From Drechslerella dactyloides (taxonomy: Eukaryota > Ascomycota > Orbiliomycetes > Orbiliales > Orbiliaceae): 64,000 nt of DNA. Below the pieces are notes generated by a model, which was given only the letters and a program-made list of their open reading frames with translations, was not told where the DNA came from and did not search any database. The stretch spans positions 310,001-374,000 of the forward strand of contig JAGTWJ010000017.1 of the NCBI GenBank assembly GCA_020064725.1. Direction: 5' to 3'. Of the stretch, positions 44,920-55,832 are shown piece after piece. The translations under genes were made by a program, and so were the position numbers. The stretch's first letter is position 1. The number at the start of each line of letters is the position of its first letter.

Positions 44920-45569
44920 ATGCAGGCCTCCCAAGTCATCACCGCCAGCGCGGTCACCGCCGTCGCTTTAACATTAGGTACCCTCCCATCCATCCATCCC
45001 CTTACAACCTTCACCCCACCACATGCCACTGTCGTCATGCATGCATGTAGCTAACAGAATCATTGTACGACTAGCGTACGCCCTCTACTTCGACCACCGC
45101 CGCCGCCACGACCCCGCCTTCCGCCGCTCCCTCGCCCGCGAACGCCGCAAGCACGCCAAGGCCCAAAAAGCCGAAGCCGAAGCCGAGACGGAGAACAAGA
45201 AGGCGCGGCTCAGATCTGCCGTCGCGGCCGCGAACGAGGAAGGCTACCCGACGGGCGTCGAGGAGCGGGAAGCGTACTTTATGAATGAAGTAGCTATGGG
45301 CGAGCAGCTGCTGCAGCAGGGCGAAGGAAAGGCGGCGGAGGCCGCGCTGTGCTTTTACAAGGCGTTGAGGGTCTATCCTGATCCGCCGAATTTGATACAG
45401 ATTTACGAGAAGACGGTGCCGAAGGTAATCCCCCATTCCTCATCTTTTATAAGCGTGTGAGGGAATATCGTATTTGGTACTGATGATTGGCATGTAGAAC
45501 GTCCTCGATATCCTCGGCCAGGCGATCGCGCTCGGCGACAGCAACATTCTCGGCGAACCAATCGAGTAG
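44920..45569 (+). CDS. tom20: Mitochondrial import receptor TOM20
   Basis: Tom20 is a receptor of the outer-membrane TOM complex that binds presequences of incoming proteins. Three exons, 44920-44977, 45075-45424 and 45498-45569, give 159 aa. An N-terminal membrane anchor (ASQVITASAVTAVALTL) continues into AYALYFDHRRRHDP. A charged linker and the TPR-like receptor helix follow (EREAYFMNEVAMGEQLLQQG, CFYKALRVYPDPPNLI). It ends ILGQAIALGDSNILGE. All junctions are in phase with GT-AG ends. Confidence 0.92.
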
Positions 45570-46051
45570 CCTCTCACTACCTCGTGAAGACGAAGACTGC
45601 ACGGATTGATTGTACATATTTACATATACACATACATGGCGAGGAAAAGCACGTTTTGGCGCAGACGACGTCACAATGTCACGTCACGTCGGTTCTGACA
45701 ATTGTTGGCCAAGCTACACACTACACTCCTCCCTCGGTGCGGGTTCAGGTACTCGCTTGCCTGCTATAGGATACTTTACTCTGCTATGCTAGCTGCACGG
45801 ACGGGGATCGATTGGGATCGCGAATGAATATAGAGCTGCTGCGATGCGATGCGATGCGATGCGGGCTGCATCCTTGTATTATAGATTACTACTACTAATT
45901 GAGCTTTTGCCGTGCACCGCGCCTCACCACCGTGATTACGACGTGTACCCATCCACCCGTGTGGATGGTGTGATGTCTGTGTGCCGGATACCCGACGGAC
46001 GTATATAGCGGCAGTTTAGATTTTGTCTCTAGTTAAGTAAGTAGTTGTAGA
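45570..46051. other. Convergent intergenic stretch with GCGAT microsatellite
   Basis: 482 bp of shared 3' flank between TOM20 and BUB3. A (GCGAT)n run occurs at 45841-45863. No gene is seen. Confidence 0.5.
45841..45863 (+). repeat. (GCGAT)n microsatellite
   Basis: Four and a half tandem copies of gcgat in the 3' flank between TOM20 and BUB3. Confidence 0.8.
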
Positions 46052-47373
46052 TCATCCCATGCTCTTCGGCTTGGCTTCGTTCTCGCCCATCTCGCGCACG
46101 AACAACTTGTTCTCGGGACTCGACGTGCTCTCCTTGCCGTCCTCGAAGCCGTTGCACGACGCGATGGCGAGGTGCCGGCCGTCGTGTGAGAAGGCCATCG
46201 CCGCGATCGAGGCTGGGTACTTTTGGTACTGTCGCAGCCGACGCTTCGCTACGCCGTCCCAGAGGGCGACTACGCCGTCGCCGCCGCCAGACGCAAACGT
46301 GCCGTACCTGTATATATCTTAGCATCTTGTACCGTAAAACGCATCCACTCATATACACAGGTGTGCCTGATCTTGTAGAATGGGGGAGGGGGTTAGAATG
46401 GGACTCACGACGGATGGAAGGCGAGCGCATTGACCGGGTAGACGACATCAACGTCGCCCTCCGGCTGCCGATGGCATTTGAAAGCATACTTCCGACTCTG
46501 ACTCTCCTTACTCGGGTCGAAAAACTCAACGGCAACACGGCCCTCAATGCTGCTGCTCGCGTATCCCTCGCCGTTGGGCATGCAGCGGACGGTGCGCGTC
46601 ATGAACTTCAGCGACGACTCGCGGCGCTGGAAGGGCTCGGACATCGCGCGCAGGTCGTAGATGTGGATGCTGCGCGAGGCCATCGCTACGACGAGCTTGT
46701 TCGAGATGGTCGATAGGGAGAAGATCTTGTGCGGGAGCGTGTGTGTTGATGTTGTCGACGCCGCGCGGGGGTCGTGGAGGTGGAGGGTGCGGTCCCACGA
46801 GCCGGAGATTATCGCGTCTGTACAGTACGACGTTAGCGGTAGCCCATAGGGGGACGAGGTAAGTAAGTAAGTAAGTAACTTACCGACGTCGCTGTTGTAG
46901 CAGACGGCTTTGACGGCGGACGAGTGCGAGCTGAGGGTGCTAACGCTGCCCCGTTCAAGGTCGACACTACAAACACAAACATTAGCTAGATCCCCATGCT
47001 GGATAGTAGATGTGTATGTATAACCCACTATTTCACCGCCTGGTCCAGCCCTCCCGCCGCGGCAAACTTGCCACCAACAAAGCACGCGTCAAGCAACGGC
47101 GCCTGCGCGTCAACCTGCAACAGCTCGCGGCCGCTGGTCCCCGCGTGCGTATCGATCAATCGTACCGTCTGGTCCCACGCCGACACGAGCAGGTGCGTCG
47201 GCGTCGCGGGCGAGTAGTTGACCGACGAGATGGCGTCCGCGATCGAGGTGTCGACTTCAAAGTTGTCTGTGGTGGGTCGCTAGCTGTTAGTATTGCGGGT
47301 ATCAGCATATCGCGGCGGACTGATTGGTGGGAGGAAGGAGGGAAGCCGCGTGGAGGTGGGACTTACTTGACAT
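46052..47373 (-). CDS. bub3: Mitotic checkpoint protein BUB3 (WD40)
   Basis: Bub3 is a WD40 propeller that brings Bub1 and Mad3/BubR1 to kinetochores in the spindle checkpoint. Five exons, 47367-47373, 47029-47266, 46884-46966, 46409-46817 and 46052-46307, give 330 aa. The first coding exon is only 7 nt (ATGTCAA). WD repeat landmarks are YSPATPTHLLVSAWDQTVRL, DAIISGSWDRTLHLHD and ALAFHPS-YGTFASGGGDGVV with ALWDG. It ends with the Bub3 pattern KYPASIAAMAFSHDGRHLAI and LFVREMGENEAKPK. The 5' splice site of intron 3 sits in a (TAAG)n run. It is divergent from the HET-s-like gene, 742 bp between starts. Confidence 0.94.
46858..46883. repeat. (TAAG)n run at a BUB3 5' splice site
   Basis: On the minus strand, donor GTAAGT is followed by four TTAC copies, i.e. 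a tetranucleotide repeat at the splice site. Alternative GT sites might exist at 4-nt steps. Confidence 0.5.
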
Positions 47374-48115
47374 GGTTGTGGATGTTTCGTGCGACTGGCG
47401 ATGGTTTGGAGTTGGAGGTGGATGTGAGGTGAAGGTTGATGGATGGAGTTAGCGCGTTGAAGGAGAGCCGCGAAGAAGCAAAACGGCGTTGGTGGCACAT
47501 CCCTGCCAGACATGCTGTTTGATTCAAGAATTACTAAAACGGGCCTCGAAGGTACGCAAACTCTCATTCTGCAACAAAATATTGTCGTTCAAATATCCAC
47601 ATTGCAATGGTGCTGTCGACGGCCGTAGACCATCGTTTGCTGCAACTTGGGTTATTTATATTGCGGGCGTTGGTGAAACTTCAAGCTGCATTTGCTACGA
47701 AGGTGTTCAGCAGCACCACTAGCAGGTACCATTGAGACTGCGAATCCCCATGAGAGCACAAATTTACTGCCTCCAGTGATGCGCGCGTATACGGAGGCCT
47801 GAGATCAATCGATGCAATCCTCAGCCCGGTTTTCCGTGTTTTCTGTGGGTATTAGCATTTTAGAAAGGTAACATTAAAACTACACAATGGAGTTGTTTTG
47901 CATTTGTGGGTCTTTTAGTGATTCCCTTGACTTGAGTGGTCGCTTGGCGAAGTCAATGGTGGCGCCCACAGAAATGGCAAAAGGCGGGGTCAGACCGCGA
48001 AGCTAGAGCAATAGATTGAGGCCAAGAGCTAGGTCTATATAGATTTCTCTCTGAACAGCATTAGCACTCCAAGAAGGTCGATATATAACGGGAGCACCGA
48101 ATTTGTACCAGCGTG
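47374..48115. other. Divergent promoter region of BUB3 and the HET-s-like gene
   Basis: 742 bp with no recognisable gene. Base composition shifts from GC-balanced near BUB3 to AT-rich near the HET-s-like gene. Confidence 0.5.
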
Positions 48116-48877
48116 ATGGCTGAAGTTCGTGGTACTGTTGGTAGCGCGATAGAAGTCAAGACCATTCAAAACATCGGGGTTGACCTGGCTGCGATTGACC
48201 GGATCTTACTTTCCTTCAAAGATGAACTCAATCGCCTACAGGGACAGCCGCAGGCCTTATTAACAGACCTCGAAGCAAGTCTTACGAATGTTCAACTTGC
48301 TATTAGGGCGTGCACAGACGCTTGCGAGACTTTCAAAGCAAAGACGATGGCAGCGGCATCGGATTCGACCCAAGATCACACGACCGTCTCTATGTAAGAA
48401 TTCCTTACTAATAGCTAATATCTTGCCAATCGATATGAGCTCATCCAGTTTACAATTTCTATTAGGAATCTAGCGGCAAAAAAAGTCGATGCCGTCCGCA
48501 AAATGGATAGCGAGATAGAGAAGAGCTTTGGCACCATGAATGGCCAGATTCAAGGTCTGAGAATTGGCATAGCAGCGATAGAAAACTCTGATACTCAGAG
48601 CGGTAACGATATCAAGGATAGAGCTGCGGAAATAAAAAATTTGAACAATTGCGTCAAAGTATGTGTGGCTGCGATAGAAGAAGCTACAGAGGTCGCTGGC
48701 AACACAGTGAAGATTATTGACATTAGGGACAGAGCAAGGGTAGTTGCAGGTGTTTCCGCCCACATTGAGGCAGGCGGTGCTGAATATGGGGTTGTAAAGA
48801 TAACTGCCAGAGATGACGCCCGCGCCTGGGTTGGAGTTGTTGCGGCAGAAGACGCACTGAAGTTCTTGACCTCGTAA
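48116..48877 (+). CDS. HET-s-like protein: helical N-terminal region plus two amyloid-motif-like C-terminal repeats
   Basis: Candidate cell-death execution protein. Two exons, 48116-48393 and 48466-48877, with a 72-nt intron (GTAAGA...TATTAG) give 229 aa. The first 170 residues are helical and Cys-containing (LAIRACTDACETF, then LNNCVKVCVAAIEEAT), resembling the HeLo-like/PigL_N-type N-terminal domains of fungal NLR-associated proteins. The C-terminus has two repeats: R1 (about 171-191) contains NTVKIIDIRDRARVVAG, and R2 (about 199-219) contains GVVKITARDDARAWVG. They match the spaced pattern of HET-s-related amyloid motifs, hydrophobic/charged alternation then ARVxxG. In Podospora HET-S these repeats form a beta-solenoid that turns the N-terminal domain into a membrane-damaging form. 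No partner NLR is in the window. Family assignment is inferred, not searched. Confidence 0.65.
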
Positions 48878-48971
48878 GAAAGGTTTCATTTTGGGATAGA
48901 CTGACTGGCCTATGAGACCCCAAAGGGAAAACTCCTGTGATTGTCTTGGGTCTTTATTAAATTCTAGACTG

Positions 48972-48987
48972 GTCTCGCAAGCCAAAC
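48972..48987 (-). repeat. Dispersed near-palindrome, copy 3
   Basis: Plus-strand gtctcgcaagccaaac lies 95 bp after the HET-s-like stop. About 28 bp around it are shared with the copy at 56967 (...GGTCTnGCAAGCCAAACCC...). Confidence 0.5.
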
Positions 48988-50631
48988 CCACACAGTTCCA
49001 TTCTAGACCATGCTCTTGCAGCGATACTGGTGCCTAACTAGTAATAAAATTCTTGTAAGAATTTTACTTTGAGCTAAGCTAGCGTGGTACCTGGTTTGAA
49101 TGAAGCCCGACAGTCTCGGCATTTCTCGCTCATTACTAAAAAACCACGGCTATCATTTCGTGGGTTTTGCGTGTGAAACCCGCCCTTGAGTTTACTGTTG
49201 AACGGCGCGACCAACAGGTTTTGCCTACCAGGCCACAGCACTGCACGCTTCCACCCAATTCACCCATACCTAGTATCTGGTCTCCGGGGTCACTTAGCAT
49301 TTGTAAGAATGAGATGAAGCCGCGGACTGCGATGGATATGCCATTATGAGATATATCTGGCGTAGTCTGTCAGTTTGAGGTAGTATGATTAACTTATATA
49401 TGTAATTATTTTGCAGGGTAGAATTCCAGTAGTTCTGTGTAGTGGATGGTAGTATTTGACTTGCTTCTTGATTTATGGAGCGGGTTATGACTAGTAAATG
49501 CAACAAGAAAGTCCGGGTCCTAATAAGCTGACAGATGAGCAAGAACCGATATATATCACAATCGCTCTAAATCTGCGGCTATTCACATATTCCCTCAACT
49601 AGCTATCCACCCGGTATTTTATTCCGGTGAGGAATTAAACTCAACGAAGAGCTATAATTAATGCAATAATCAAATACAAGAATGAGGCAGGCGAGTGACC
49701 GAGAATATCGTTCATCATTCACTCGAAGAAATCACCTTCGTGAATTCAAAGATACCATGGTCGTGAACTAAATCGACTCGACCTTAAATAATTGTCAATA
49801 CCCAAGTTCATCTCAGTTCTTATAACACCCCCGATACTCATATGTGCACTCTGTAATGCTCCTTATCTCAGGTTTCAGAATCCTGCAATATCACAGCGAC
49901 TATATGCATTTCCAGGGCTCGTTATAAGAAAAACGTTGACACGCGAGAAAATTTCAAAGTCAGGCTGCACTACAAAGGATTACTAAGATCCACGAAGCGT
50001 CTTGTAGAGTTATGAATATCGATATCCGGATCTGCACAGCTTATAATTACTATACTACTATAATAAACGTTATTACATACATAATGACATGGCTTACACG
50101 TGCACGTCCGGGTCCAAGCTCCCTGCCGAAGATTTTATCCAGCCAGAGAATACAACCTGGCTCAGGTGTAAATGTAAGTCTGATAGTTTCCGTCAGTCGT
50201 CAACAGATATCCACCCATCATCTGTTCATCTTTCGTATATTTCTCCGGTACGAGCAACAATTGCTCCACGCAAAACTTCTCGCTGACATTAAACCCACCC
50301 TCCAGAATCCACAAGACACTGTCGATTTTTTACCCAAAATGGTGGTGTTGCAAAGGTACGAGTCGCCCTTTGCCAGGAATCTGCCGGCGAGTTTATTGCA
50401 GCAGACTCTGATGGCCTTCGTCATGGCGGAGCCGCGGGGGCAGTTTGGTGGTGATGTGACGCTGTTGGGAGATGGCAAATTTTTGGGTTTCGTATTGCAG
50501 TCGAGGCTGGGTGCAGCAACTCTGATGATATAGTACTCAAACGTCAGCATAGGATCATAGAGAGTCATTATCTATATTAAAGGTCAAGGTAGTTGAGCCA
50601 CCGAGCAAAATATTATATTACGGCGTCCTTT

Positions 50632-51165
50632 TTACTTTTCGAAAAGCCTGTCTGGTGGTGATGGATGAGTTTCCCTCACTACAGCCAGCGCCCTCTTCTT
50701 CGTGCCCTTCACGCTCGGAATGCCAGACTTGGTACGCAGACAGAGATTCGTTTGCACCGCTAGTCCACTGCAGCCTAGACCCAGAGACGGATTCCATGCC
50801 ATCAGGTACGCGAGCGATACATCAAGTTTCTGAGCCAATAGGCCCCTGACGATACTGTTGCAATCGTTACCGAGTGAGACTAAATGCTAGGCGGTGCAGT
50901 CGTGCGGTTGTCCGATTAAGGTCGTTTTGGGCAGCGACGTAGTCCAAACAGCGTTCGCACCGGAGCTGCTGGCCGGTACAAATCCCTGTGTAATGGGATA
51001 GGCCACCGCGGGAGTAGTGAGCGTCGCGCAGGCCTCCAGCTTCATGACTGTCACTTCCATAGTCGTTCTGATCCCCTGGTTGGTCTCAGGCGCGGGCCCA
51101 GCTACCTGTCCGCAATAAACTCACCCGTTCTTGACATTATTGCAGTCTCGAGCAGGAGCAGGTTT
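50632..51165 (-). pseudogene. Decayed LysM-domain gene fragment
   Basis: The minus strand keeps one frame over this span with two in-frame stops (51121-51123 and 50887-50889). The part after the second stop reads like the second half of a LysM chitin-binding domain: GNDCNSI, then LDVSLAYLMAWNPSLGLGCS and VQTNLCL. Upstream residues look like the end of an earlier LysM repeat (DCNNVKNG, stop, VYCGQVAGPAPE) plus a Thr/Ser/Pro linker. Intact LysM proteins are secreted and bind chitin. I see no start, signal peptide or intact structure, so I call it a remnant. Introns hiding the stops cannot be excluded but no good sites flank both. Confidence 0.5.
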
Positions 51166-52283
51166 CTAGCGACACCAAATAAGTTTATCGATTGGTGCCG
51201 GTTATTTATCAGCTTATCAACGGAATGGAACTATTCTCTAAGTGGATATCTATACAGGGCGGATAAATTCGACTTCTGGAATGCTAGCGGCTGCCGCAAG
51301 CGACTGACAGTCACCACCTGGTAGTCACCAATGCCAGCATGCACGCATTCAATATAATAGCAGTATATCGAGCTTTGAAGGATCATGTACAGGACGTAAG
51401 TGGTTGGCCTTACTAGTGAACCCTTCGATCTATTTGTTACAGTGTGGAAAAGAATCAACTTGATCACAGAAGAATCGTCAACGCGACAAAGGTTCACCAA
51501 GATATTCGCACGTTACACCTGCTTTGAGCGCCCAGCGGTCCCGCAGCCCGGCTGCTGCCAGCCTGAGCTCCCACCACCAGGACGGCAATTAATACAATTG
51601 CCGAGATCATTGTAGGAAAACTATTCTGAAACGAGTATTCGACAAAGTATAGATCTAAATTAGTTCTATTGAGACGGGCGACGCTTCAGCCCTGCGGGAT
51701 CTGGACAGTGAACCTGTATTTCGAGCACCGGTTCTTTTACCTGAATATACAGTACGCTTTATACCCGTTGAGCCACACGATCTCTATAACGAGGATCCCA
51801 CGTCGCAGAATGTGAATTGAACATTCGAAGCTCGTAATATTCACTTGTTCTTAAATTACAGGATCCTACCTGTTTGATTGATATTTTGACAGTAAGAGGT
51901 TACAAAGGCTCATGAAATCCATATACTCATTTTCCAAGTCAGCATAACATAATTCGCGTTCCCGGGAGTCTGTATCTTGGTTCGAGTCAACTGGGGATCT
52001 GTAATATATATATAGCTTTTGATCACTGTTTTCCAGGCTTTGCTGCGTGTTTGATTTTTGAGTGGCTCAGCTTGTGATGCCAGTCCTTAGCATGCGGCGA
52101 TCGTTCAAGTATACCTGTATAATCAACAGAATCGATTATCAAGGTACCAGAGTCTGAATTTAATACGTCAGGTCTGCCAAGATTCTTGGGATATGGTGCT
52201 TGAGGCGGCCTGGGGTACATTCATGCATATAGACTTATAATCCTTGTATAATTGTTCGAACGTTCGCCGGGTAAAGTACGGCA

Positions 52284-52299
52284 GTCTGGTTCACGAGAC
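52284..52299 (+). repeat. Dispersed near-palindrome, copy 4
   Basis: Sequence gtctggttcacgagac, preceded by tacggcag and followed by aac, as in copy 1 at 27496. Confidence 0.5.
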
Positions 52300-53353
52300 A
52301 ACATAATTGAGGATATTATAATATCTGAGCATTCGAGAATGGCCAGGCACCTACCCAGTAAATTATTATGGTTTAAGCTGGATTGAGCGTGTATATATAT
52401 CACTGATACACAATTGATACCTGCACATGTAGCGTTGGTTACGTCTACGCGTATACGTGGCCCGGCGTGTGGTACATTGCTATGGCCCCAAATCGGCAGA
52501 AGCAAGTCGGAAGCTCCACAAAACGCAGCACGTTATACGATAGAGCGAGCTTGTGACACTATTGCTACGGACTTATAATGCTACAAATGATTCAAGGAAG
52601 CCCTAAAGCTCGAGCCGCGAATTCGCGAAGTTATCCAAAGGGTCGAGGGCGTATCGACATCATAAAAGTGTTGCACGCGAGGTTATTTCTGTCGGCGTCG
52701 TTCGGTGGCGTCGGTTAGCTTCGTACTACGACGCCCCGACGACGAGACTAGCTTTGAATGAGATATCCAACGAATTGTCCAATTGACTAGCCCCGGAAGA
52801 GCTGCCGCTAGCTGAGAGCTGTATCGCGGTGTAACATCAAAGGGCAGCCCCGCCACCCCTGTATCGGCCCGGATGTGGCGCAAATTCGGGCATCGGTGGC
52901 TTGAATCGAGCAAACGGTCTGGAACGCACGGGCAGCGGAGGCCAACAACGCAACCGGGCAAACAGCACGGGCTTTGTATCCTGAAACGTACAAGAGAAAA
53001 GGCACAACATCATCACCATCGCCAGCAACGGCGAGTGCCGTCCCCGACGCGATTCATGAATGCGGTTCACAACTCTGAGCAATCGAGCAGGGGCCCGTCA
53101 ATAGCAAGCAGCCCGCCGCCGCCAAACTGCAAGGGCATCCAACAGACAGGCCCGTGGTTTCTTTTCAGCAGCCTTGTGCGAGGGAGTCTAGGTGCATGTA
53201 CCGTACTGTGCCTGAAATCGGTCGGCGTGTGTGGATGAGCACGCACCCTGCCGCCAACCTGAATGAATGGCGTGCGGGAAGCAAGGGAATCTCAAAGGCC
53301 ACAGCATGCCACCGACGCTGGCAACCTCAACTTCCCTCCCTTCCCAGCACCGC

Positions 53354-53360
53354 TATATAA
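53354..53360 (+). promoter_or_regulatory. TATA-like element
   Basis: TATATAA 168 bp upstream of the start codon at 53528, after a run of GC-balanced promoter sequence. Inferred from sequence and position. Confidence 0.35.
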
Positions 53361-53527
53361 CCTGCCATCATCCCCCTCGTTGGGACTTCCACCCGGACCT
53401 CTATCGCCCTCGCCTTGTCTCTAAACAAACGCCCGCTGAAATCATAAACATACAAACGCACTACTGTTTCATATAACCACTATCCACAGCTCTGCAAATC
53501 GCGCTGACCCCGCCGATAACGATCGCG

Positions 53528-55390
53528 ATGGTGCAAAGAGAGGCCCCCGGGCCGTCTTCATTGTTCCTGCTGGACGACGACGACGTCTCCCGCGTGCACC
53601 AGCCCGTCCGCTTCAAGTTCCTCGAGCAGGGCAACCTGTCCGCCGAACAACAGCTCGTCGTGCACAAGGCTCGCACGCCGCAGGGCCACGCGCAGGACTG
53701 GGCTGCCTTCGAGCTGGCCGACGGAACAAAGCTCGGAAACGCACGGCTGCACTGGCGGACCAAATAGTAAGCATATCATCCATTTCCGTCGTTGTATTCA
53801 CTGTTTGCAATACGTCTTGCACGAATTTGTGGTGCTCGTGCTGAGTTGGGAGTATTTTTATACTCATGCGATGTTGTGCTACATACATGTTGGCTGACTC
53901 ATATCGCTACGGTCCAGCGTCTCGGTGGCACCATCACCGCAGAGTCCCGGCTCGAAGCCGCTGCCGTCTAAGATGTCGGCGAACGTCCCGCAGTTCTTCC
54001 TCGATCTGTTCTACTTCTCGCCGAACAGGAAGTACCGCTTCGCCGTCCGAGTCGACCGGGCCGAGATCTCCAGCATCTCTGAAAAGGCTGACCAGTTCCT
54101 CCTCCTCAACCTGACCGTAAGTACGATCCTTCACCTCGACTTTCTCCGATTGTAAATTAATTTGAACAGAAAGCAACCGAGTGGAACCCACCCAAGGGCT
54201 GCGACTACGAACAGCAGCCCGAGAAACCGGGAACATGGCTCTCCCTCCCGGTCACTCTCAAACTGCGCGCGAAGAACGCAGAGTCGTTCACCCAGTTCGC
54301 AGCAGAGACAACAGTCATTTGTCGCTCGCAGAACTTCATCATCTGGAGTCCCACGCTCGGTGAACGACACCTGCAAGCCAAAGCCGACGCGGCCGCAGCG
54401 GCACCGCGCAAGCGCTCAGAGGGGCTTAACAGGCTCGCTGCCCGCCTGCAGGGCCGCTCGCCGCAGCAGGACTCCAAGAACCCGTTCCTTTACGACGCAC
54501 CACCCGAGACCGCCGCTTCTCGCAGGTCGACACCGACATCTACATCTAGCATATACTCGTCCACCGATGAAGCCTTTCCGGACGAACGCGTCAAGGCGGA
54601 TGGCGCGTACGAGCCGTGCTTTATCCGACGGGACTCCACACCGTCGGTGTTCGAGGATACGGCGGGGCCGTTTCGAATGGGCCCGTTCACGCCGCAGTGG
54701 GACCGGAACGCGACGCCCCGTCCGCCAACGGGCTGGCTCCCAAACGCGAACGCGCTGAAGAACCCGCCGCTCGCGACGCCGCCCAAGACACCGATCCTCG
54801 CGCAGAAAAGGGGCGCGCCGTCGCCCTCCATCTCTCCGCAGTCGAGCCGCGTCTTCAAGAAGACGAAGTGCGACGAACGAGTGTCGATTACTGCCCTCAC
54901 TCGTAGTAACACTCTCGAGGACGGCGAAATCCTGGAATCACAACCGCTTAATCACGCGTCTCCGGCACCGGCTGCTCCTCACGACGTCGCGTTCCTCCAA
55001 GCAAAGCTCCGCTCGCAAGAGATGGCGCAAGCATTCAAAATCATCAACGACGCGGCGATAGCACTCACTCGCTCCGCTGCAGTCCCACCAGTCACAAATA
55101 AGCAGAAAGCCGTCCCCTCCCGCGTGGAGAATGTAGCGGATGACGGCGCGCCACCCAAGCCGGATCCTTCCTACCGTTTCATCGGCACGGGACGTAATCT
55201 TGACGAAGAGTTCGGCCGAAAACTCACCCTGGAAGAATCAATCCTCGCACAATGGCTCGAGGAATCCGACAAGCGGCTCGGCAGAACGGGTCCAATGACC
55301 CTCGAGCGCGTAAGTGCGGTCGTCGACGAGTGCTCCGATGGTGACGATGCATCGATGGACATTTCACCAATCTCGCAGAGTCCAGCATAA
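53528..55390 (+). CDS. Protein of unknown function, probably nuclear
   Basis: Not recognised. Three exons, 53528-53766, 53918-54116 and 54170-55390, give 552 aa. Introns are 151 and 53 nt with GTAAGC/GTAAGT donors. The N-terminal 200 residues look like a folded beta-rich domain (FLEQGNLSAEQQLVVHKART, QFFLDLFYFSPNRKYRFAV, TVICRSQNFIIWSPTLGE). A basic segment (AAAAAPRKRSEGLNRLAARL), a long Ser/Pro-rich disordered region and a helical segment (DVAFLQAKLRSQEMAQAFKI) follow. It ends acidic (DECSDGDDASMDIS). This is the layout of a transcription regulator, but I see no named DNA-binding domain. The junctions are phase-consistent. Confidence 0.72.
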
Positions 55391-55832
55391 CCCTCCTCCT
55401 CTCATACAATTTCCTTGCATATTTCTGTGGTGTTACGGCGTATAGATGGCGACGGATGATATCCTTTTTGAACGGTGTTGATGGCGGATGGATTGTGGAC
55501 GGACTGGCTTATAAGCATTGATTGTCATTCTTGCAAGGCGGCATTAACGGCGTATATAGCCTCATTATATCATTCCCGTATGCATGTTTCTACAAATTCT
55601 GAAATAATTCATGTAATCCTTCAAATCCTCGGATACTGATAATATATCTTTATTATACTAGTACGAACGCTAGTGCGATTGCATTGCATGGTGGATCGTT
55701 CAGCCGCAGCAGGATCCAGATGCCCTTGCATATGAAGCTGAAGTATAACTCTGCCACAATATATAACGGGCTCCTCGAACGTCGTTTTACAGACTTGGCA
55801 TACACTATATCCATACCCCAGAGCTTAGCACC
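55391..55832. other. Intergenic stretch, nothing recognised
   Basis: 442 bp, AT-rich, between two plus-strand genes. It carries the promoter of the serine protease gene. Confidence 0.5.

Larger units (their letters stand above)
48878..53527. other. Gene-poor stretch with a decayed LysM gene
   Basis: 4.6 kb of AT-rich sequence. It holds near-palindrome copies at 48972-48987 and 52284-52299 and a LysM pseudogene at 50632-51165. The last 600 bp is GC-richer promoter region of the gene at 53528. A plus-strand frame at 50012-50533 and other short frames have no recognisable domain. No intact gene is called. Confidence 0.5.

Noticed and set aside
50012..50533. 173-codon plus-strand frame after the HET-s-like gene
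   Set aside because: No recognisable motif, AT-rich start, and an equally long frame on the other strand; probably chance.
48878..53527. An NLR partner gene for the HET-s-like protein
   Set aside because: I looked for P-loop, NACHT/NB-ARC, ankyrin, TPR or WD repeats on both strands and found none.
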